Source: Hepsetus odoe (Eukaryota > Chordata > Actinopteri > Characiformes > Hepsetidae). Taken from it: a stretch of DNA of 64,000 bases. Below are positions 35,333 through 45,680 of this stretch, piece by piece. Position numbers and translations under genes: made by a program. The DNA lies in contig CM029387.1 in assembly GCA_017165825.1 (NCBI GenBank), positions 15,302,445 to 15,366,444 on the forward strand, written 5' to 3'. The notes below the pieces were generated by a model. The model was not told the DNA's origin, did no database searches, and saw nothing but the letters and a program-made list of their open reading frames with translations. How positions within the stretch are numbered: the first letter of the stretch is position 1; each line of letters starts with the position of its first letter.

Positions 35333-36679
35333 ATGTGAAACTGGGCACGCTAGGGGAGGGAGGTAGTGGCGCAGTATCTCGCTGTACAGCCAGACAGTAA
35401 TTACTGCCTCTCCCAGCAGACAGTAGTCATGTCTCATTACTGTCACCACATGACGCCGTTACTACTGGTGACCAGCCCAGCACCTTTCCACGCCTGCCAC
35501 GTTTTCTTTTTCTTTCTCTCCCTCTCTCTCCATCTCCTGTCTTTTTTCTGTCTCTTTCTCATCTCCCACTCCTCCCCAATCCCCCTCTCTCAACTTCACT
35601 TAGAGACCTTTTTTCATGTGCGACTCTCTTTCTTTACGCCCCTCTCCTCTGTCACAGAGTCTCTCTCTGGGAGAGCTGTGTCTCTAAGACTCCAATTTAC
35701 TCTAATTCAATTCTATATCGGACAGCTCATTCACTACGAAGTAAGCTCTTGTAGGAGAGTACAGTACTTTAGATCACTGGCTCTCTGACACTCTTCTCCT
35801 TTATTCCCCTTCTTCCAGCCACACCTTATTACCCATAGGCTAACTTGTCATCACTTTGCTACTACTCTTGTCGATCCTTTCCTCATGAGCTTTGATTCAT
35901 TCTTGGCCAAAGTAGGGCTGTTTTGAAAGTAGAACTGAGCATACAGCCCTCCTAATGCCACAAGAGTAGTCACGGTTATCAAAGCCTAGCTGTAAATGAG
36001 GGTTCATATTAGGCCACCCTGGGTCAACTACAGCTTAAGGCAAACGCACATTTGCCATCATCCATGGCACTCCCCAGAGACAGGACATAAAACAGAGAAA
36101 ATGGCCATGTTGCAAATGCCCTTTGGCTGTCACCTTATGAATTTAACATTGATTTGATGGTGGTTTTAATCGGTAAATGGACTCTCAGTGCAGTGCTCAC
36201 TAAGTCTCAGCATCTACAAACAAACCAACAAATGCACTCACTAGCACTTCATTTCCGTTTGCTAATCAGAGCATAGGAACCTGTTTCGATAAAATAAATA
36301 AATGGCTGCGAGTAGATGTTGTGATATTACCATATTCTTCATGGGTAATAGGCTTGGCCTTTCTAAGCTCTTTTATTGGAGTGAAGTAAGCCTCTCACCC
36401 CATGCTGCGGGCCTTCGCTATAACTCAATTTAATTTGTAATTTTCCCCGGTTCCGTCTTCGGGCTTGAAATCAAAATCAGCTTTTGCCCCTGGGAGAAAA
36501 CGTCCTGACGTAACCTCCTGACATGCTCTTGGAGACATGGTTTATCAAGAATATTGCAGCATCAAGAAAAAAACAACAACACTGATATATGCACGCCCTC
36601 ATAAGAGAAGATTCAGGCTTAGCGCTACTGTATAATCCGGCAGTCTCAAAGCTGTCGACGTGCAGCCATGCAGTAACTA
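35333..36679. promoter_or_regulatory. Single-copy DNA, pyrimidine-rich then GC-balanced; candidate regulatory
   Basis: 35500-35660 is strongly C/T rich. The 140-codon plus frame over it (35366-35788) is low-complexity and featureless, so not called as a gene. 36240-36480 contains AT-rich homeodomain-like cores (TCAATTTAATTTGTAATTT) in single-copy sequence. Regulatory role is inference. Confidence 0.2.
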
Positions 36680-37300
36680 GTGTCTCAGGTTAGCAGAGGT
36701 TCTTTAATAACAAAAGGCTGAACAGAGCCACAAAAACCCATCAGGAGGCAAGGACGGTGCAGCCATCACAAACAGGTGGGAGCAGGGGGGCTTCCCAAAG
36801 GGTCTTTGAGCAAAGGCCACTATTAGCATTCCCCCAGAAGCTCACCCCTGACAACAGCAGCCCAGCGTGGCGCATCACATCCTGGCCTATAGCGGCCACG
36901 GGCCACAGGGCTCATGTCCCCAGAGGAGGCCACTCAACCCAGCAGGAAGCCCTAGAGCTCTGTCTCTGGAGGATTTTGATCCGATTATCCGTATCGCACA
37001 AAACAGTCCATCACGCTGCACCTCAGGAGTCACAGACTTTGCAAACAAAAACCAATCAGGATGAGGAGTTTGAGTCAAATGTGGGTCATATGTTTGTGGA
37101 GTCGTCTTTGTGCCAGATAGCACATCTGGACCAGCAGCTGGTTCTCATTACCCAAATGGAAATTATGTATTTTAGGGATATTACGGGACATGTTAACATA
37201 TCACCCATATCTATTTGCCCGCTAACTGATATATCCTTGGGGTTTTCCCAGCAATCCTGTCAAAAAGGTTTAATATGGTTGATGGGGGGCTAAGTACTAT
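36680..37300. promoter_or_regulatory. Single-copy GC-balanced block under a 178-codon open frame
   Basis: A plus frame (36757-37293) is open for 178 codons, but its translation shows no domain, no repeat, and an irregular mix of residues; an opposite-strand frame is open over part of it. CTTTGAGCAAAGG near 36803 is a near-palindrome with TCF/LEF- or Sox-like halves. I favour non-coding regulatory DNA over a gene. Confidence 0.25.
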
Positions 37301-38682
37301 TTGGATGGATATCTTTAGATAGGAACGAAAAGGTTTCGGAAATCCTATCTTGATAGTGGTCTTAAAGTCAAATGAAAAAAAAAAAAATATCTTGGCAAGT
37401 GCAATCCTCTTAAATCAGGTCAATATGTCTTATTTTTGTCATTTGGAGGTTAAAATAATATTAGAATATTATTACATATATTTCCAGATGTGTTTTTAGT
37501 CATTTCAAGCATTGGGGAAAAAATAATTCAGCATGAAGAAATAATAATGAAAATGCTGCTTGTTTCATGAAAACGTCAAATAGACACATTTCACTTCACT
37601 TTCTGGTTCAGCACAGCAGAAGTCACAGTAGGGGAAACTCTACAGAAGTAGCAGATTAGAATGTAGCTTTCAGATTCTGATTATGGCATTTACCCATCAA
37701 TTATTCATTAGCAATTTTCCTTGTCAGAGAAAACCAAGATAGACCTGGCCTTTTCCCCAGCAATTACCTGCTTGTCCACAACAACAAACAATGTTATTGT
37801 TTACTTTTTTGTTTACTTTTGTTATTGTTTACTTTAAGTAATGTTCACAAAGATACATGGCATCTACATGAGCTTTTTATGACAGCTGACATGAATGAAC
37901 ATAGACGTTTATAAAAGCTTATTCTAACTTTTGTCCAGTGCTGTGACACTTCATGGAGTGAAACTGATGAAAGTAAGCTTTATGAAACTTGTCAGATTAA
38001 AGCCCTGTAACAGTTAATGTAGGTTTATGCCATGTATTATAAAAAATACATGTCATGTATACATGCATGTGTCATGTAGTTATCAGTGCTACCCTAAAAT
38101 AAAATGTTACCCAAGTTACCCAATGAGGTCAGTGAATATTAGTTGTAACACACAGGCTAGTCAGTGCTGCACAGGTTGGTAAGAAAGCTGGTGCAGTCCT
38201 TTGAATGTACTTTCCATTTTGCATTTCCTAATCTAATGTCATTTTGTGCTGTGCTCAGTGTTTTAAATTTGACAGCAGTGTTACTATACTTACCAGCTAG
38301 ACTGTGTTTAGTTATTTCAATGTTGAAGCAGTAACAGCTTGAACGCAAACATTTACCATATAAATATGTACCAGAAAACTACAGAAGATTTTATTCATTA
38401 AAAATGTTGTAAATCTGTTCAAATGAAATGCAAACTCTTACAAGAAGCTGCAAAATATAAAATGAAAAATGAGCAAACTTATCTTTATTTTTGGTTAAAG
38501 TTTTCCTGCGATGAAATTAAATGTTTGCAAGTACACAGTTTTTATATGCAATATAATGTAGAACTTATATTGAATATAATTTCCCAAAGGTAATGAAATG
38601 TTCGCTCTTGTACTGAAAAACATATATTCTTGCTTAAAAAACCTTTATAACTCATTTTCACAAAAAAAAAACATGTAAACCA
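37301..38682. other. Nothing recognised
   Basis: AT-rich, with an A run at 37374-37387 and GTTTACTTTTGTTATTGTTT words near 37800. No gene. Confidence 0.4.
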
Positions 38683-38737
38683 TTAATAGATAGATAGATA
38701 GGTAACCATTAATAGATAGATAGATAGAAAGATAGAT
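38683..38737. repeat. Short duplicated (GATA)n repeats
   Basis: AACCATTAATAGATAGATAG occurs twice in tandem, a small segmental duplication of a microsatellite and its left flank. Confidence 0.8.
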
Positions 38738-38876
38738 TTTCTGAGAATTGACAAAATATTTTATATTTTTTCATTTTTAGATGCTCACTGCTTTAGATTT
38801 TAGATGCTCACTGCTCTAATATTTTCTATTTTCTATCAGGACCTCAGCCTCAGTGAGCCATTTAAAATTGTGTACA

Positions 38877-39113
38877 AATGAAAGTGAAAGTGACTATTCA
38901 CTTCAACACTGCACAGCACACAGTGAACCACAATGAAATTACACCTCTGCATTTAACCCACACACAAACATGTGCAGAAGGGGGGAGCTATTGATAGTGC
39001 CCGGGGAGCAGTGACAGGGATGGTACCTTGCTAAAGGGTACCTCAGGGCAACCCACGGATAAGGGATTCAAACCCATGATCTTCTGATCCGGGGGCCAAC
39101 TCCCTAACCCCTT
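38877..39113 (-). repeat. tRNA-derived SINE, tail-A type
   Basis: Minus strand: head with GGTTAGGGAGTTGGCC and a B-box-like GGGTTTGAATCCC, then TAGCAAGGTACCATCCCTG, CACTGCTCCCCGGGCACT, TGTGTGGGTTAAATGCAGA and the tail TTCATTGTGGTTCACTGTG ending TCACTTTCACTTTC. It is one of the better preserved tail-A copies. Confidence 0.8.
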
Positions 39114-39880
39114 ATGAATAGATTTTTTACCAAAAAATTTGACTTGATTTCTGTTGCCAGGATAAGCTATCTTTTGCAAAAACATGTGTCTACAGTGTTG
39201 CATCGCTTTTTTCCCCTCATGATATAAGCACTGTGTTCAAGTCAAGGACTTAAGACATGAGAAGTTAATGTGCTCCAAACTATGCAATGGTTCCAAGCAG
39301 GCTAACAGAACAGAACAGCCAAAGCCTCCTCCTCCAGGTCTAGCTATGGTAACATCCGTCAAATTTAATTACATTGTTGTTGGAGGAGATTTCGATGCCG
39401 CTCTTTGTTGACATTAACTGCCTCAGCCCGGCACACCTCAGCAGATGTTTGCAATTAAAATCTCTCTATGACAGACCTCCTTTCTTTAGTAGCAGTATTC
39501 ATTTTTTGTGGATGCATCATACATGTGCTGAATCCCCTTGCATAGTAAGACTCATCGCTTTGATAACATTGATTTAGTCATCATGTGAATAAAAGAGTAA
39601 GAAAAAAGGGATTGAGAGCTTGGAGATCTATGTGCAGGCAAGCAAATTGTTATTTTCATATGGTGGAAATATGAGATGGGAGAATATTGCAATCACAAAG
39701 AGAGCTAAAATAATAACAGCCAGAAAAATGACCAGCTAAACCCAACTAATGCAGTTTACCTTGAATTCATTAAACCAAGGAGGTTTGCTTTGTATTATGA
39801 TGAGTAACAACCTTACTTTACTTTACGTACTCTGACCTACAATAGCATCTGGGAGGTGGAAACTAAGGAGACGAATTCAT
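39114..39880. other. Nothing recognised
   Basis: Single-copy-looking DNA; the 67-codon plus frame at 39374-39577 has no known features. Confidence 0.35.
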
Positions 39881-41060
39881 GTTAAGTAGTCAGATGAGCC
39901 TTGCACTAGGAAGGTAGTGAATAGATCAGTGAAAGGTGTGAGCTTACTCCATGGTACAGCATTTCTTGCTTTGTCTAAACTAAAGGAAGTCATAAATTCA
40001 AGCAAGGCTCTCTTCAATTATGCAGCTCTGAGTCAAGGCCTCCCAAACCACTGGAATGTCTAAGATCCCAGTGTCTGGTTCATGTGGGCTGAGTTAGCAT
40101 AGCACTAGGTAAAAAGAAATCCTTGGAAGAGTTAATAACAAGGTTCAGCCTTTGCAGAGTGAGAACCGAATGATTCATCTAACAAGGAGTCAAAAGTTGA
40201 GAAAAGTTCAACTCAAATGTCTCTAGTCAAGGATTCTGAAAGTCCAGATGGTCCTTTGCTTCTAGGCCATATGACAGCACTATTAGCTCTGAGTGGTAGC
40301 ACATGTCCTGTATTGATTCTTTTCGTCAATTGGTCAATTACGGGACTTTTTGGGGTCTTGAGGCTGTGTAGGTGTTGGCAACAAATGGCTCTAAAATTAC
40401 CCCAATTAAACTAAAACAGCTGGCCAATTACTCTTAATTGATTATGCTTCGCCTCTCTGACCTTGACATATAGATTATTCAGCAGTAATTACAAGGGCAC
40501 TCGGGCTTGGCATCGAAGGCTATATTTGGCACTAATATTCTGCAAAGCTGGGTTTGAGGAGAATTTTAAATGCTTTTTCCCCTTTCTCACTCACTGTGTT
40601 AACTGTCCTAGTTTCAACCCATCCAGGGATAGTAAAGATCAGATCATCCCATATTGAAGAGATTTGGCATTCCTGTGCAGGATTGGCTTCGGAACATCTG
40701 CAAGACATATGTGCTTTATATACATCAAGGCTGATTCTCTCTAATTGGACATAATTTGCCATCTCAGACAGTCCCAAGGCCAATTAACTTTGAACCTGTA
40801 ACCCATCATTGTGGCTCTGCTACAATTAGATCCAACCCCAGTCTTGGTAAAGATGGACAATATATCCAGTCTTTGGCTCACCACGTGTCTCCAATTGAAA
40901 GTGAGCAGTACCTTGGGATTCTCAGTAGTTCATGTCCTTTTGTACAGTCTGTTTCAAGTGTGTCTAAACTTTTCACAGTTAGGCATGGCCTTCGCATTAG
41001 CATTTTCTCTTCTTTGCCAAAATCAGATTGATCTTGAAAAGCTTAAAAGCTTGAAAAGCT
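39881..41060. promoter_or_regulatory. Single-copy block with dense TAATT-type cores, candidate enhancer
   Basis: Within about 400 bp there are homeodomain-type cores at 40404 (AATTAA), 40426 (AATTAC), 40435 (TAATTG), 40486 (TAATTA), 40742 (TAATTG) and 40784 (AATTAA). The local sequence is otherwise complex and non-repetitive. Open frames on both strands (40463-41062) overlap each other in several phases, which argues against coding. Regulatory function is inference. Confidence 0.3.
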
Positions 41061-42007
41061 GAATCATTCGAGCCACAGCATGAACATTGTGCTGCAGGCC
41101 TAAAGGACTGGACTGTTTGATACAAATATTTTAAAGAATATTTTGAGCTAGGAGTTACTGTATTTTTACTTGTTTACAGCAGAAGTTGTGAGGCAGTAGA
41201 AAAAGACAGAAAATGGGTCTCTTCCCCAAAAACAAAAGCTGCGATGATGCTTTTCAATGGCATACCCCAGTAATTCACCTTGATTTATGCAGCTATTTTC
41301 CTGCTCAGTCAGACGATGTGTATCTGCCCATTACAAGCCCCCTGAGGTACTCCCTTCCTCTGTCACTTAACGAGGGTGACACCAAAAGAGGTGATGGATG
41401 CCAGAAATAGGGAGGTAGAGCAAGGACATGGGGGCTTAAACTACGTCAAGTCCTTGTTTGGACACAATGAGAAGGAAATTGAATCATTCACAAGGAACCC
41501 AATCTGAATCAGGGATTAAGGGACTTTTGTCTCAATGGTCAATGGAATCAAAGCCTAGAAATGTGAGGGAAGCCCTGGTGGGTGTTGGCTTGCTGTGACC
41601 CCCCTCATGAGATTAAATCGTCAGTGTGGGTGTATATAGCTTCCATGTATGTGTTGTTAAATACTATTCATACCATTTATGGCATTACACTATAGAGAAT
41701 GGTAAGAATTTATCAATTCCAAGGGCTGGATGTTTTTTTTTCTCTAATCCCTCCTCTTCTGGAGCAGCCTTGCTTTTGGTTGTTTGTGCCTTCCATCTGT
41801 TGCCTGTTTTGGCATTCGGAGCCCAGCTCAACATTTTAAACATGCCCACCCACACCACTCAGCCGCCTCCTAACCCCCAGCGCTGGATTCCTCTGGAATT
41901 GAAACATAATCCAGGGAAGAATATGTCTCCAGATTATTTAAATCAAAAAGAACAGTTTTGGTCACACATGGATTAGATGAAGCACAGAGGAGAAAAATAA
42001 CAGCATG
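41061..42007. other. Single-copy DNA without recognised gene
   Basis: Contains GC-balanced patches (41210-41410, 41740-41900). Frame 41626-41976 is featureless and partly pyrimidine-rich. Confidence 0.3.
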
Positions 42008-42037
42008 GAGAGAGAGCGAGAGAGAGAGAGAGAGAGA

Positions 42038-42078
<41 letters not shown>
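42008..42078. repeat. (GA)n microsatellite, about 71 bp
   Basis: AG repeats with GCGAG and AAGG interruptions. Homopurine on the plus strand. Confidence 0.95.
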
Positions 42079-42080
<2 letters not shown>

Positions 42081-43204
42081 TTCAAAAACAAGTGAAGGGA
42101 AACTGGAGGGAATCTAATTTGATTTAGTTGCAGCAGTACAAAAGGTGTTGGGGAACTATGCAACACTGACAGGTCTACATGTGTGGAGAGCATGAAAAAG
42201 TCGAATGCCTGGAGCCTTTGTACTTTGTTATAAAAGTAATTTTCCATGATGGATCTTTCAAAAGATAAAGAAATGATAACAGAGTATTACAGATTCAGAG
42301 GAGACTTAGAGTTATGAAAGCAGGGGTGTCTTTGCACCATCACAGCTCATACCATCTTTTGCCATTTCTGTTACGAACCTTCACGCCACACTTGGCTTCC
42401 CTTATCAATCTTTCACCTTAATGGTGCTAGGCTGTTGCTGTAAGGCCGACAGTCAATAAATCACGTCGGAAAATCCAATGGCCGGCGTATACCTCTGTGA
42501 CTTCCCATCCAATTTCACCTCGTTGAATATGTCGACTTAAAGGGAGAGTACATGGATTCCCTTTTTTGTGTACTGGTGATGTGCTAAGAAGTCATGTTTT
42601 CAGCATCTCATTCATGGGATGCTGAAAACAGAAAATAAATGAAAATAAATAGAAAAGAAAGAGAAAGAAAAGAAAGAAAAAAGTAACAACAAAAAATAAA
42701 GGTCAACCCTCCTCTACCTCCACAAATAAACTGACCTTCACCATGACAGCTATGTACAGTAGTCACCATTCAGTTCAGACAATAATTAAATTCTTTTGTA
42801 TTTAATTTCCTTTAGAATATTTTGTGTAGCAAGTTGTCAAACAGAAAGGGACGTTGCTCAAGGTTAAACCCTTAGTATTGGCCTTTCACACTCAGTAAAA
42901 CTGTATTGTTCTTTTCTTACCAAACTTAGAGACAGAGAGTTAGAGAGACACTGAGGGTTCAGGGTTTGCCGTACTTCCTTTGTGAAAGGAACTCACCCCA
43001 CCCATCCCATAGTGGGGAAGTTGAGTTTGGCTGTGTGAATGCTGAGTGAGTAACTTCTGGTCTACCAACGCAGGTGGACAGATTTAGGGAGCGGAGTCCT
43101 CGTCCCACAAATGTTTAACGAGCTGAAGAAATGCTTTCTCTCCGCCCCCACATCACCCAGTCCCAGCACTGCCAGATGAACTGCAGCCGACTTGCTCACC
43201 CACA
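42079..43204. other. Nothing recognised
   Basis: Contains an A/G-rich run at 42640-42700 and a GC-balanced patch from about 42950. No gene. Confidence 0.35.
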
Positions 43205-43212
43205 GTGCGTAA

Positions 43213-43536
43213 ATCACTCCCTATCGCTCTCTTGAAAAAGGGCTGGGGGAGCCATTCAGACATTTGGAGCCTGGAGCTGGTCTACTGGAGGCTTTGTGCT
43301 CGGACTCCGAGGATCACTCCACACCCCTCTCTCCCGACAGTTATTATCAGCCCCAGTCTAGATATTCTAATTACTGCATGTGTGCTGTTTCTGGAAGCCA
43401 TGACCCCAGTGAGTATTCTGCTTCTTATTATAAAAGCCATCTTTCTCTGGAAAGCTTTAACACCCTCATTCATTGTGGTTTCTCACAGAATTCTCCAGAT
43501 GATCATAATCCAGTATCTGGTGGGATAAACAGTTAA
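43213..43536 (+). CDS. Exon-like open segment of unknown identity
   Basis: A plus frame is open from 43213 to the stop at 43534-43536. Its centre is serine/tyrosine rich (SYYQPQSRYSNYC, YSASYYKSHLSLESF). A pyrimidine-rich tract ending CCCACAG (43204) precedes it. A second acceptor-like CTCTCTCCCGACAG lies at 43327-43340, and CCA|GTGAGT (about 43408) could be a donor, but for a different frame. The signals are inconsistent with one another. No start codon context or family match is recognised. It may be conserved non-coding DNA with a chance frame. Confidence 0.25.
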   Translation: MTPYRSLEKGLGEPFRHLEPGAGLLEALCSDSEDHSTPLSPDSYYQPQSRYSNYCMCAVSGSHDPSEYSASYYKSHLSLESFNTLIHCGFSQNSPDDHNPVSGGINS

Positions 43537-44130
43537 GCTCTTAAACTTTAATATAAGGCCCACATTTCAATCCCACACTCCCATAACTTTATAGCATGCA
43601 AAAGAGTTTAAAAGTAGTTGCTAAAACTATAACCAAATAATAAGCCTGCAGTTTCAACAATAAATAGTCAATGACAAAATGTATTATGAATCAACATAAA
43701 TGTGACAGTTGAATTGAAAATAACAAAACAAAAAACAGATGAGAACATTTAATGACAAAAATGGTCACATTGTTCATCTACAAAAAGTTCTTTGACTGAT
43801 GCCTCAGAGGGACCTTACCATGATGTTAAGGTTTTAAAACAGTTGTATATAGTACCTTTTCATTTTCTGGAGGTTCTGTATACCCTAAAAAGGATTATGT
43901 TCATTTTTCTCATTTTCAAAAACTACACATTCAGTGATGTGTTCTTTAAGGACCCAAATTGTTTTTTTTCTTTGACAGCGAACCCTTGCAGGAGCCCTTA
44001 TCTGGTACATTTTACATCAACATCAAAGCATTAAATAAACTCTGAAACACTGCCCTGGACCCACACTTTTCATTCTGTAGATGTAGAATTAATGTTAAAT
44101 AATATTATTTTAATTTTAATTTATAGTGCT
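43537..44130. other. Nothing recognised
   Basis: AT-rich; frame at 43792-44034 lacks features. Confidence 0.4.
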
Positions 44131-44135
44131 TTGAA

Positions 44136-44485
44136 AAACCCAGCCACTAAGGATGCACAAGCCAGTGTATTTCTTTGTGCCAGTCCCAAGCCTGGATAAA
44201 TGGGGAGGGTTACATCAGGAAGGGCATCCGAAGTAAAACCTTTGCTAAATCCATATGTGGACAATGAAACAGACTTCCATACTGGATCGGTCGAGGCCCG
44301 GGTTAACAACAAGACTCCATCAACACTTCTACTTTGGCCAACAGTAGCCCAGTTTCCACCAGCAGCCTGCAGGGTAACAGCACTGATGGCGGTTGTTGTT
44401 AACCCGGGCCTCAACCAATCCGCTATGGAAGTCTGTTTCATTCACAGGCTTGGGGCTGGCACCAAGAAATACACTAGCTTCTGCA
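44136..44485. mobile_element. Foldback formed by two head-to-head copies of LINE 5' sequence
   Basis: The left arm (about 44165-44310) reads GATGCACAAGCCAGTG, TTTGTGCCAGTCCCAAGCC, GAAGGGCATCCGAAG, GACTTCCATACTGGATCGG and AGGCCCGGGTTAACAACA. The right arm (about 44395-44485) repeats these in reverse complement: GTTGTTAACCCGGGCCTC, CGCTATGGAAGTCTG, CAGGCTTGGGGCTGGCACC. The left-arm words also open the LINE relic at 53113. The 85 bp between the arms are less symmetric. Opposite-strand open frames across the arms are by-products of the symmetry. Confidence 0.75.
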
Positions 44486-44950
44486 TCCCTAGTGCAGAAT
44501 TTCTTATTTCTCCTTTCTTGGAACATATGCCTCATTAGTCTACATGCATCAAAGCCAGGCTTTCTCTTCTACTCCATTCTACTTTAAAACATTAGGCTAT
44601 GAAAATGTACAAACCTGCCACGTCACCCTCAGAAAATATGAAAACTGAAAACTGAAAATATGATAAAATATTCACTAACCTAAAGAGCTTCTCTTGAGGG
44701 TACCACCATAGTGACTGTGAAGAATGCAAATCTGTTGGTGTCAGCTTTCAGACAAAATAGAAATTTGCCAAATGAAAAAGTCTCCTGCTGAAGTCTAGTT
44801 GAAGAAACTGAGATTTAGAGATTTTAGTCAGAATATGTCTTTCCTCTAGACACATACTTGTCAGTAAAACCTAACCCTAAGCATGGATATCAAACCAAAT
44901 ATAGTTTTTAAAGCGGCATTTGAAATCTGTCTCCTTTTGTTGGGAATGTA
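44486..44950. other. Nothing recognised
   Basis: AT-rich spacer before a TA target site. Confidence 0.4.
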
Positions 44951-45461
44951 CAGTACTGTGCAAAAGTTTTAGGCAGGTGTAAAAAAAATGCTGTAAACAA
45001 AGAACGCTTTGTCAACAAAATGCAGTGAATGAACAAAAGAGAATCTAAATCAGATCAATATTTGGTGTGACCACCCTTTGCCTTCAAAACAGCATCAGTT
45101 CTTGCACACAGTTTTTGAAGGAACTCGGCTGGTTGGTTGTTCCAAACATGACTGTGTTTTAACCTCCATGTGACATTGATGATCATCAGCACCTGTTTGG
45201 TAAAATTGGTTGATCATACACCGACTATAATCCTACAAAATCCCTGACTTTGTGCAAGTGTACCTAGAAGAATTGATGCTGGTTTGAAGGCAAAAGTAGT
45301 AACACCAAATATTGATTTGATTTAGATTTTTCTTTTTGTTCACTCACTTTGCATTTTGTAAATTGATAAAAACAAATAATCATTATTTATATTTCTGAAA
45401 GCATTCTTTGTTTACAGCATTTTTTTTTTTCACACCTGCCTAAAACTTTTGCACAGTACTG
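44951..45461. mobile_element. Palindromic non-autonomous Tc1-type element (MITE A), copy 2
   Basis: Flanked by TA (44949-44950 and 45462-45463). The ends are a perfect 30-bp inverted repeat starting CAGTACTGTGCAAAAGTTTT. The inverted symmetry continues through GCTGTAAACAAAGAA and inward across most of the element. No coding capacity. Its intact ends make it the better preserved of the two copies. Confidence 0.92.
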
Positions 45462-45604
45462 TATTTTTTAGATATTCAAATACAAAAGGTTATCACTGAG
45501 ATAAAGGTCAAAGGACATCCTTTCTGCATTTATATGTAATGCCAGTGATTGAGTAGGCTGGAACTGGACAAACCAGATAGCATAGCAACCCCACCACTAA
45601 CGAA
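45462..45604. other. Spacer, nothing recognised
   Basis: Short AT-rich flank after the MITE. Confidence 0.4.
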
Positions 45605-45680
45605 AAAGAGCAAGAGAGAGTGAGAGAGAGACAGAGACAAAGAGAGAGAGAGGGAGACAGAGACAGAGAGAGAGAGAGAA
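45605..45680. repeat. Imperfect (GA)n / (GACA)n repeat
   Basis: AG runs with ACAGAGACA interruptions. Purine-rich on the plus strand. The overlapping frame at 45620-46003 starts in this repeat and is not a gene. Confidence 0.9.

Noticed and set aside
35366..35788. 140-codon plus-strand frame
   Set aside because: Low-complexity translation of a C/T-rich tract; no motif, no exon signals.
36757..37293. 178-codon plus-strand open frame as a host gene
   Set aside because: No domain, repeat or family motif; composition irregular; an opposite-strand frame is open over part of it; no start or splice context. Better explained as chance in GC-balanced non-coding DNA.
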